From SAR202 cluster bacterium (GTDB lineage Bacteria > Chloroflexota > Dehalococcoidia > Lucifugimonadales > UBA826), in contig VFFY01000086.1 of assembly GCA_009392675.1 (NCBI GenBank), forward strand, positions 1 to 5,165: a stretch of DNA of 5,165 nucleotides, written 5' to 3'. The notes beneath the pieces were generated by a model. It was not told the origin of the DNA. It searched no databases and saw nothing but the letters and a program-made list of their open reading frames with translations. Both the position numbers and the translations under genes were made by a program. This document shows, one piece after another, positions 1-5,165 of this stretch (positions within the stretch are counted from its first letter, which is position 1; each line of letters opens with the position of its first letter).

Positions 1-21
1 AAATCTTCGGAGACAATATAA

Positions 22-210
22 ATGCCACACGATAACGGGCTAAAACCAGATATGCCCCTAGCATATATTTCTAACCTAACGATAGATGCTGAACAATGGG
101 CCATCTTAGAACCTTTGGTTCAGTCTGCCTCAAATTCTGTCAAAATGCTGGACCAATTGCTAACAGTAGAAACTGAATCATCAGCTATTTTCGCGTTGGG
201 CAAGGTTTAA
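22..210 (+). CDS. Small GatC/AtzG-like subunit, putative partner of the downstream amidase
   Basis: This is a 62-residue protein starting at ATG 22, with a CGGAGA ribosome-binding site at 8-13 and about 8 bases of spacing. A second in-frame ATG at 52 has no good ribosome-binding site. From about residue 13 the pattern resembles the short GatC/AtzG-like (DUF4089-type) proteins: a 'LTID' start to a first helix, a second amphipathic helix ending near 'LDQLL', then an acidic segment and an aromatic near the C-terminus (ETESSAIF). In such systems the small protein wraps around and stabilises an amidase subunit and has no catalytic residues of its own. It ends only three bases before the amidase start, which supports translational coupling and a shared complex. 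The family is divergent and the protein short, so the assignment rests on context as much as on sequence. It could also be an unrelated small protein. Confidence 0.62.
   Translation: MPHDNGLKPDMPLAYISNLTIDAEQWAILEPLVQSASNSVKMLDQLLTVETESSAIFALGKV
202..205 (+). promoter_or_regulatory. Ribosome-binding site deciding the TTG start of the amidase
   Basis: AAGG at 202-205 lies 8 bases before TTG 214, inside the last codons of the upstream small gene. The next in-frame methionine of the amidase is at residue 125, beyond the catalytic lysine, so TTG 214 is the only sensible start. Confidence 0.55.
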
Positions 211-213
211 GCT

Positions 214-1620
214 TTGGACAATTTGTACGAACTTTCCATTACTGAAGCTTCAGGCTTGCTGAAAAAAAAAGAACTCTCCCCTGTAGACCTCGTAGCCTCA
301 CATCTTCTTCGTATACAGGAGACTGATGAACAACTGAACTCCTTTATAACCGTTTTGAGTGACACATCTAAAAAAAATGCGACACAGGCAGAAAAAGAAA
401 TTTTGGCAGGGGAATGGAAAGGAGAGCTACACGGGATCCCTATCGGGCTCAAAGATCTGTACTACACTAAAGGCATACCGACGACGGTAGGATCCAAAAT
501 ATATGAAAACTTCATCCCCGAGTTTAACGCTACCGTGGTGGACAAATTATCTGAGGCAGGGGCTATCATCATTGGCAAGCTGCAAATGCATGAGTTTGCA
601 CTGGGCACAACCAGCCATAACCCTCATTACGGTCCAGCCAGAAACCCATGGAACACTGAATGTGTTACAGGTGGCTCTAGCGGGGGATCAGCTTCCTCAG
701 TCTCATCTGGCCAATGCATGGGGGCTTTAGGTAGCGATACTGGGGGATCAATACGCATACCTTCAGCCTTATGCGGAATTGTAGGAATGAAACCCACATT
801 TGGAAGAGTCTCAAGATATGGCGTGTTCCCTTTAAGCAGTTCTCTCGATACCGTGGGCCCCATGACGAGAACAGTGGAAGACAACGCAATAATGCTCAAT
901 GCCATTGCAGGACACGATATAAATGATTCCTTCTCTTCAGAACACCACCTATCCGACTATACATCCGATATTGAAAAAGATATTAGTGGAATAAAAATAG
1001 CGCACCCACAAACATATTTCTACGATGTTATCGATGAAGAAGTAGTCTGCTTAATGAAGAAGGCCTCTGAACATTTTGAGAGTTTGGGTGGCAAAGTAGA
1101 ACCCATTGAGGTACCCATACTTGAGCATACCCTGGCTATATCCGGAACAATACTCCTTACTGAGGCAGCCGAGATACATTCTGAAAATATCAGAACTAAA
1201 GCGGAATTAATTGGCAATGACGTTAAATCTCGCTTGCAACAAGGCTCTCTAACATCAGGAATAGACTATGTTAAAAGCCAAAGAGCGAGAACCATTTACA
1301 ATCAAAACGTAAACAACTTATTTAAAACTTACGACATTTTAATTGCCCCTACAGTGGCCACAGGTGCACCACCGATAAACGATACATCCGTAGAGATTAA
1401 CGGGGTTCAAGAACTCATAGCACCATTAATGGCAAGGCTGACTCGGCCACAAAACATAACAGGACTCCCTACCATTTCACTTCCTATTGGTTTCACATCA
1501 AAGGGATTACCGGTGTCGATGCAACTTACTGCACCTGCATTCCAAGAGGCTAGACTCTATAACGTAGCCAATCAGTACGAAAAAATATCAGCCTTCAAAA
1601 ATATGCTTCCACCAATCTAA
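214..1620 (+). CDS. Amidase-signature family hydrolase (AtzE/GatA-like, not canonical GatA)
   Basis: This 468-residue protein starts at TTG. It has the full amidase-signature core: catalytic Lys80 in GIPIGLKD, the glycine/serine loop GGSSGGSAS (153-161) with cis-Ser155, and nucleophile Ser179 in GSDTGGSIR. The 24-residue spacing between the two serines is the family norm. The LCGIVGMKPTFGRVSR and LDTVGPMTRTVED segments (about 186-223) are also typical. The family hydrolyses amide bonds to a carboxylate and ammonia through a Ser-cisSer-Lys triad. The C-terminal part reads LTRPQNITGLPTISLP (409-424), where GatA of the tRNA amidotransferase normally has an aspartate-containing DIFT-type segment. 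The GatA C-terminal tail is also missing and no gatB is adjacent. I therefore infer a cytosolic small-molecule amidase, for example of the carboxybiuret or other N-carbonyl amide type, working with the small protein encoded just upstream. No signal peptide is visible. The substrate cannot be read from the sequence. Confidence 0.9.
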   Translation: MDNLYELSITEASGLLKKKELSPVDLVASHLLRIQETDEQLNSFITVLSDTSKKNATQAEKEILAGEWKGELHGIPIGLKDLYYTKGIPTTVGSKIYENFIPEFNATVVDKLSEAGAIIIGKLQMHEFALGTTSHNPHYGPARNPWNTECVTGGSSGGSASSVSSGQCMGALGSDTGGSIRIPSALCGIVGMKPTFGRVSRYGVFPLSSSLDTVGPMTRTVEDNAIMLNAIAGHDINDSFSSEHHLSDYTSDIEKDISGIKIAHPQTYFYDVIDEEVVCLMKKASEHFESLGGKVEPIEVPILEHTLAISGTILLTEAAEIHSENIRTKAELIGNDVKSRLQQGSLTSGIDYVKSQRARTIYNQNVNNLFKTYDILIAPTVATGAPPINDTSVEINGVQELIAPLMARLTRPQNITGLPTISLPIGFTSKGLPVSMQLTAPAFQEARLYNVANQYEKISAFKNMLPPI

Positions 1621-1670
1621 AAAACTGTCACAATATCCTAATAAAATAATCGTCTGGAGAAGATAAATTT

Positions 1671-2591
1671 ATGAGCACTGAAGAACGTCAAGGATTATCT
1701 CTATATGATGCTGCAAGGGAAGTAGGAGTAACCTTTGAAAAAGAATGGGAGCCTGAAAGCAAATCGATTGAAGTAAATGGAATGAAGTTTCATTATCTCG
1801 AATGGGGTGACCCTGCCAATCCCATTATGGTGTTACTTCATGGATTTGCCCAACAATCACATTCTTGGGACTTTGTTGCTCTGTCATTCGCAGACAGATA
1901 TCGAATAATCGCATTAGATCAAAGAGGGCATGGCGACAGTGATTGGGCATCAGATGGAGACTATACTCCAGAAACACAGCAGAAGGACATAGAGGCAATA
2001 GTTACTAAACTAGGCCTCAGCGAATTTGTTTTGATGGGACTATCGATGGGTGGAAGAAACTCATTCACCTACGCCTCCTCTAACCCTAACCAGGTAAAAG
2101 CCTTAATAATTGTGGATGCTGGCCCTGAAAATGTTAGGGCTGGGACCCAGAACATAAGAAACTTCGTAGAGCAGGAGGACGAACTTGATTCTATTGATGC
2201 CTTTGTTGACAGGGTCATCAAATACAATCCCCGAAGAGATCCAATACAGATCAGAGGAAGCATAGTTAACAATTTAAAACAGCTACCTAACGGCAACTGG
2301 ACTTGGAAATATGACAAGATCCTAAGATCTCAAGGAAGAATGGGACGTCCCCAAGACCCAGAAATGACAACCAGGTTATGGGGTTATTTAGAGAATTTGC
2401 AGTGCCCGACCATGGTTGTTAGAGGAGACAAGAGCGACATCATAGCTACTGGAACTGCTGACCAAATGATTGGTAAAATACCGGGTGGGAAATTAGCGAT
2501 AGTAGAAAATGCAGGACACCTTGTCATGGGTGATAATCCATCCGGGTTTGAAAAAGCTGTAACGGCCTTTATAGAATCCATTCAAAAATAA
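1671..2591 (+). CDS. Alpha/beta-fold hydrolase
   Basis: This 306-residue protein starts at ATG 1671, with GGAG at 1656-1659 (about 11 bases of spacing, slightly long). The alpha/beta hydrolase core is complete: oxyanion-hole HGF (57-59), the DQRGHGDSD strand-loop (83-91), nucleophile elbow GLSMG with Ser125, a likely catalytic acid in RGDKSD (Asp256, or less likely Asp253), and catalytic His283 in NAGHLVMGDNP. A cap or lid region lies between about 150 and 235 and is rich in Arg, Asn and Trp. About 30 charged residues precede the first core strand (KSIEVNGMKFHYLEWG). Relatives include esterases, C-C bond hydrolases, lactonases, haloalkane dehalogenases and non-heme peroxidases, and I cannot choose among them. 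No signal peptide or membrane segment is seen, so it is probably cytosolic. It follows the amidase by 50 bases with no terminator-like structure, so the two may be co-transcribed and may act in one catabolic route. That link is inferred from position only. Confidence 0.92.
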   Translation: MSTEERQGLSLYDAAREVGVTFEKEWEPESKSIEVNGMKFHYLEWGDPANPIMVLLHGFAQQSHSWDFVALSFADRYRIIALDQRGHGDSDWASDGDYTPETQQKDIEAIVTKLGLSEFVLMGLSMGGRNSFTYASSNPNQVKALIIVDAGPENVRAGTQNIRNFVEQEDELDSIDAFVDRVIKYNPRRDPIQIRGSIVNNLKQLPNGNWTWKYDKILRSQGRMGRPQDPEMTTRLWGYLENLQCPTMVVRGDKSDIIATGTADQMIGKIPGGKLAIVENAGHLVMGDNPSGFEKAVTAFIESIQK

Positions 2592-2632
2592 TATCTTCAT
2601 AATCTCAATCCGGCGTTGAATTATAAATTGCT

Positions 2633-2660
2633 ACACCGAAGATTGGGTGTTACACTTTTT
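2633..2660 (+). terminator. Weak hairpin plus T-run after the hydrolase gene (possible terminator)
   Basis: ACACC (2633-2637) pairs with GGTGT (2646-2650) around an 8-base loop, and a TTTTT run follows at 2656-2660. The stem is only 5 bp and five bases separate it from the T-run, so termination would be weak at best. It sits where the catabolic genes give way to the rpsO-pnp pair, which is where a terminator would be expected. Confidence 0.25.
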
Positions 2661-2686
2661 ACAAACTTAAATTAGTTAGATAACAA
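2658..2686 (+). promoter_or_regulatory. Possible sigma-70-type promoter for rpsO-pnp
   Basis: TTTACA (2658-2663) matches the -35 consensus at five of six positions. It is followed after 17 bases by TAACAA (2681-2686), a poor -10 element. Transcription would begin near 2693 and leave a leader of about 20 bases before the rpsO start. The surrounding 2592-2712 gap is AT-rich and holds no other gene. A TATAAA at 2622-2627 is an alternative -10 but has no convincing -35. This is a guess from base patterns only. Confidence 0.22.
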
Positions 2687-2696
2687 CAAAGAGAGA

Positions 2697-2714
2697 AATC
2701 CAGGAGAACGGATT
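2697..2714 (+). promoter_or_regulatory. Small hairpin holding the rpsO Shine-Dalgarno and start codon
   Basis: AATCC (2697-2701) is complementary to GGATT (2710-2714). This gives a 5-bp stem whose 8-base loop displays the Shine-Dalgarno AGGAGA (2702-2707), with the first two bases of the TTG start codon in the 3' arm. ATCC (2698-2701) can instead pair with a second GGAT at 2715-2718, so two mutually exclusive pairings exist at the start site. S15 represses its own mRNA in several bacteria through structures at the rpsO start, but those structures differ between lineages, so this role is inferred. Confidence 0.3.
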
Positions 2715-2976
2715 GGATAGGGCTGACAAGGAAGCCGTTATTGCGGAATACCGCGTTCACGACAACGATACAGGGTCGACTGAGTCGCAAGTAGCGATAC
2801 TAACCTCGCGTATCAATGAATTGACCCAGCACTTAAGAGAGCACAATCACGACGAATCCACAAGAAGAGGTTTGCTGAAACTTGTAGGAAAGCGTCGTAG
2901 GCTTTTACGCTACCTGAATGCAGAAGACGTAAACAGGTACAGGTCGTTAATAGCCAGATTGGGTCTTAGGCGATAG
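2713..2976 (+). CDS. rpsO: 30S ribosomal protein S15
   Basis: This is an 87-residue protein, close to the usual 88-89. It starts at TTG 2713, with the Shine-Dalgarno AGGAGA ending 5 bases upstream, and no in-frame ATG offers an alternative. It matches S15 along its length: HDNDTGSTESQVAILTSRIN (16-35), the middle helix ending LTQHLREHNHD, then TRRGLLKLVGKRRRLLRYL (50-68), and the strongly conserved C-terminal end RYRSLIARLGLRR. S15 binds the central domain of 16S rRNA early in 30S assembly. The rRNA-contact residues expected by comparison with E. coli are present (His40, His44, Asp47), except that the serine just before RRGL is a threonine (Thr50). The basic RRR clusters fit RNA binding. It is followed 78 bases later by pnp, the classic arrangement, and no terminator is seen between them. 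Confidence 0.98.
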   Translation: MDRADKEAVIAEYRVHDNDTGSTESQVAILTSRINELTQHLREHNHDESTRRGLLKLVGKRRRLLRYLNAEDVNRYRSLIARLGLRR

Positions 2977-3025
2977 TAACTCACACATCACTCCCCCCCG
3001 ATTATTGCACATCTCCCATCTGAAC

Positions 3026-3045
3026 CTCTGGTACTACTCCAGGAG
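3026..3045 (+). promoter_or_regulatory. Hairpin sequestering the pnp ribosome-binding site
   Basis: CTCTGG (3026-3031) pairs with CCAGGAG (3039-3045), leaving one G bulged, around a 7-base loop (3032-3038). The 3' arm contains the whole AGGAG Shine-Dalgarno (3041-3045) of pnp. Upstream CTCC motifs at 2991-2994 and 3013-3016 could also pair with GGAG. The rest of the 78-base spacer is poor in G and has a run of seven C at 2993-2999. pnp translation is autoregulated through its leader in E. coli, but by a different, RNase III-dependent structure. A switch here is inferred from pairing done by eye. Confidence 0.4.
3041..3045 (+). promoter_or_regulatory. Shine-Dalgarno deciding a non-canonical ATT start of pnp
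   Basis: AGGAG at 3041-3045 is a near-perfect anti-16S match. It is followed at once by an in-frame stop TAA (3046-3048). Nine bases after it comes ATT 3055. An ATC at 3049 is in frame but only three bases away, too close for normal initiation. Confidence 0.7.
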
Positions 3046-3054
3046 TAAATCAAC

Positions 3055-5165
3055 ATTTCACTACATACAATAACCCGTAATATACACGGACACGATTTGG
3101 AATTGGAAACAGGACGTTTGGCTCAAAAGGCAGGCGGTTCTGTATTGATCACGCAAGGTGACAATGTGGTTCTAGCCACGGTCACAATGAGTAACCCTCG
3201 AGAAGGATTAGATTTTTTTCCTCTCACAGTGGATCTAGAAGAAAGGCATTATGCTATTGGTCAAATACCCGGAAGTTTTTTTAGACGCGAAGGTAGACCT
3301 ACAACTCACGCCATACTTACTGACAGGCTAATCGACAGGCCAATAAGACCTCTATTCCCCAAAGGATTTAAAAACGAGGTCCAAGTTATAGCAACAACAC
3401 TGTCCAGTGACAGAGAAATGCCCCTCGACATAATAGCCTTAAACGGGGTTTCTGCTGCACTAAGCATATCGAACATACCATTTAACGGGCCTATCGCCGC
3501 AACACGAATTGGGTATATTGATGGCGAATTTGTAATTAACCCTACATATTCTCAACTTGAGGAAAGTCTTTTAGACCTTGTGGTTGCGGGTTCTACCGAT
3601 GGAGTATCAATGATGGAGGCTGGAGCCAAAGAGGTAGATGAGGACGTTGTGTTTGAGGCTATTCAGCTAGCACAGTCAGTAAATTTAGAGATTATTTCCC
3701 TACAACAAGATTTCACTGATGAAAGCGGTATCCCAAAAGCAGATTTCGTACCAAAAGGACATGATCCTGAAGCTGTGAAACAAGCAAGGGGAATTTTGGG
3801 AGACCGTATATACACGGCATTGTCAGATGCAGAAGATCAAGAAGACATGAGAAATCGTTTAAAATTTTTAGAAGATGAATTAGAGGAGTCTCTAGCAGAG
3901 GAGTTTGACTCTAGTGTTTCATCTGGAGCTTTTGAGGAACTGCTAGATGAACAATTCAGGGTACGGATACTTAAGGACGGAGTTAGACCAGATGGAAGAG
4001 GTTTGAGAGAAATACGACCGCTTTCAGCCGAGGTTTCGATTCTACCTCGTACCCACGGCACAGGATTATTCAACAGAGGGGAAACACAAATACTAGGTAT
4101 AACTACCCTCGGTTCTTCAGGTGATGCACAAAAACTAGACAATCTTAGCCCGGAAGTATCCAAAAATTTCATGCTTCATTATAATTTTCCTCCTTATTCT
4201 GTCGGAGAAGCGAGAAGGGTTGGATCAACTAGCCGTCGAGAGATTGGGCATGGAGCTTTAGCTGAAAGAGCCTTGAGTGCTGTTTTGCCTTCTCAAGAGG
4301 ATTTCCCTTACACAATAAGAATTGTATGTGAGGCCCTTAGTTCGAATGGCAGTACCTCTATGGGTAGTGTTTGTGCAGGGACCCTAGCCTTAATGGATGC
4401 TGGAGTGCCGATTACATCACCTGTAGCAGGAATATCTGTCGGTCTTATTACCGGGGAAGATGGAGAATATGTAACCCTCACCGACATACAGGGATTAGAG
4501 GACCATGTAGGGGATATGGATTTCAAAGTTGCAGGCACCTCTGAAGGAGTTACTGCGATACAGCTTGACATAAAAGTAAATAGTATTAGTTTCGATGTAA
4601 TAAAAGAGGCCCTCTCGCAGGCAAAAGAAGCCAGATCACAAGTATTAGACGTTATAACGTCTGCCATACCTGAAGTCAGATCTGATGTCAGCCCTTACGC
4701 ACCTAGGATACAAAAAATCATGGTTCCTAAAGACAAAATAGGTGCAGTGATTGGCCCAGGTGGTAAAACAATCAGAGGAATAGTTGAAGAAACCAATGCG
4801 ACCGTCGACATACAAGATGATGGAACGGTTCTTATCGGGTCCTCTAATTCAGAAGATGCAGCAAGAGCAATACAGATGGTGGAAGATCTTACAAGAGAAA
4901 TCAAAGTAGGAGAAATTTTTACCGGCACCGTAGCTAAAATTGCCAGTTTTGGAGCATTTGTTCAAATATTACCCGGCACAGACGGTATGGTTCACGTAAG
5001 TGAACTCGCCAATTACAGGGTTGCAAATGTAGAGGATGAAGTGGCAGTCGGGGATCAAGTGGATGTGAAAGTAATAGGAGTCGACCATGCAGGAAAAATT
5101 AAATTGTCCAGAAAAATACTTCTAGATGATAGTGATGGTTCTTCATCTTCTCGCCCAAGCCCGAG
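3055..5165 (+). CDS. pnp: Polyribonucleotide nucleotidyltransferase (PNPase), 3' end cut by the window
   Basis: The enzyme is a 3'-5' phosphorolytic exoribonuclease, normally a trimer, that degrades RNA to nucleoside diphosphates and can also add tails. 703 codons are visible, close to full length (E. coli has 711), and the frame is open to the edge. Numbering from ATT 3055, the first RNase PH domain starts near residue 9 (RNIHGHDLELETGRLA) and includes FFRREGRP (75-82). A helical linker runs from about 235 to 305. The second RNase PH domain begins at RPDGRG (311-316), with NGSTS (431-435) and the active-site region whose Asp483, Asp489 and Lys491 match E. coli Asp486, Asp492 and Lys494. A KH domain follows, with GPGG at 567-570, then an S1 domain from about 619 to 690 (FTGTVAKIASFGAFV) and the start of a serine-rich tail. 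No ATG, GTG or TTG lies in frame between the TAA at 3046 and TTG 3097. TTG 3097 would remove the first 14 residues, including the conserved first strand and its glycine, so ATT 3055 is the preferred start. A misread base there cannot be excluded. Confidence 0.97.
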   Translation, partial: MSLHTITRNIHGHDLELETGRLAQKAGGSVLITQGDNVVLATVTMSNPREGLDFFPLTVDLEERHYAIGQIPGSFFRREGRPTTHAILTDRLIDRPIRPLFPKGFKNEVQVIATTLSSDREMPLDIIALNGVSAALSISNIPFNGPIAATRIGYIDGEFVINPTYSQLEESLLDLVVAGSTDGVSMMEAGAKEVDEDVVFEAIQLAQSVNLEIISLQQDFTDESGIPKADFVPKGHDPEAVKQARGILGDRIYTALSDAEDQEDMRNRLKFLEDELEESLAEEFDSSVSSGAFEELLDEQFRVRILKDGVRPDGRGLREIRPLSAEVSILPRTHGTGLFNRGETQILGITTLGSSGDAQKLDNLSPEVSKNFMLHYNFPPYSVGEARRVGSTSRREIGHGALAERALSAVLPSQEDFPYTIRIVCEALSSNGSTSMGSVCAGTLALMDAGVPITSPVAGISVGLITGEDGEYVTLTDIQGLEDHVGDMDFKVAGTSEGVTAIQLDIKVNSISFDVIKEALSQAKEARSQVLDVITSAIPEVRSDVSPYAPRIQKIMVPKDKIGAVIGPGGKTIRGIVEETNATVDIQDDGTVLIGSSNSEDAARAIQMVEDLTREIKVGEIFTGTVAKIASFGAFVQILPGTDGMVHVSELANYRVANVEDEVAVGDQVDVKVIGVDHAGKIKLSRKILLDDSDGSSSSRPSP

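Noticed and set aside
627..905. Minus-strand open frames of 92 and 70 codons inside the amidase gene
   Set aside because: Both overlap the most conserved part of the amidase signature on the opposite strand and resemble no known family.
214..1620. Naming the amidase gatA
   Set aside because: The catalytic core is shared, but the C-terminal glutamine-recognition segment and tail of GatA are missing and no gatB is adjacent.
1621..1670. A promoter for the alpha/beta hydrolase (TAAAAT at 1642-1647)
   Set aside because: The -10-like hexamer has no acceptable -35 at proper spacing. Read-through from the amidase is simpler.
2993..2999. A run of seven C as a phase-variable tract
   Set aside because: It lies in the untranslated spacer, not in a reading frame or between promoter elements. 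It may matter for read accuracy, but there is no evidence for switching.
3097..3099. TTG 3097 as the start of pnp
   Set aside because: It has only a weak upstream purine stretch and would delete the conserved first strand and glycine of the first RNase PH domain, while a strong AGGAG lies well upstream in position for ATT 3055.
3837..4172. A 111-codon open frame on the minus strand inside pnp
   Set aside because: It lies wholly opposite the conserved PNPase coding sequence, is serine-rich, and shows no recognisable motif. It is a shadow of pnp codon usage.
4308..4667. A 119-codon open frame on the minus strand inside pnp
   Set aside because: It lies opposite the second RNase PH domain, including the active-site region, and has low-complexity composition. 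It is a shadow frame.

Overview
This 5.2 kb stretch is bacterial and fully coding on the + strand. GC content is moderate (low 40s percent by eye). It holds five genes: a small GatC/AtzG-like protein, an amidase-signature hydrolase, an alpha/beta-fold hydrolase, ribosomal protein S15 (rpsO), and polynucleotide phosphorylase (pnp, cut by the right edge). The S15 sequence, the rpsO-pnp order and the amidase/hydrolase neighbours suggest an uncultured Chloroflexota-type bacterium, for example the marine SAR202 or Dehalococcoidia side. This is an inference from resemblance, not a proven placement.

Layout. Positions 22-1620 form a tight two-gene unit: a 62-residue small subunit followed three bases later by a 468-residue amidase that starts at TTG. 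The amidase has the complete Lys-Ser-Ser triad. It lacks the glutamine-pocket and C-terminal features of true GatA, so it looks like a catabolic amidase paired with its own GatC-like partner, as in AtzE-AtzG. A 50-base gap leads to a 306-residue alpha/beta hydrolase (1671-2591), probably in the same transcription unit. A 121-base gap with a weak hairpin and a possible promoter separates this catabolic block from the housekeeping pair rpsO (2713-2976) and pnp (3055 to the right edge). S15 is a 30S assembly protein and PNPase is a 3'-5' exoribonuclease of RNA turnover. The two are neighbours in many bacteria.

The most notable point is the start of pnp. An in-frame TAA at 3046-3048 directly follows a strong Shine-Dalgarno (AGGAG, 3041-3045), and no ATG, GTG or TTG lies in frame before 3097, which is already inside the conserved first domain. 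The only start that fits both the ribosome-binding-site spacing and the family's N-terminus is ATT at 3055. The same Shine-Dalgarno lies in the 3' arm of a short predicted hairpin, and the rpsO start is also in a small hairpin. Together these suggest translational control of this operon. I saw no CRISPR array, insertion sequence, tRNA, rRNA or defence system, and no clear evidence of a wholly new system.
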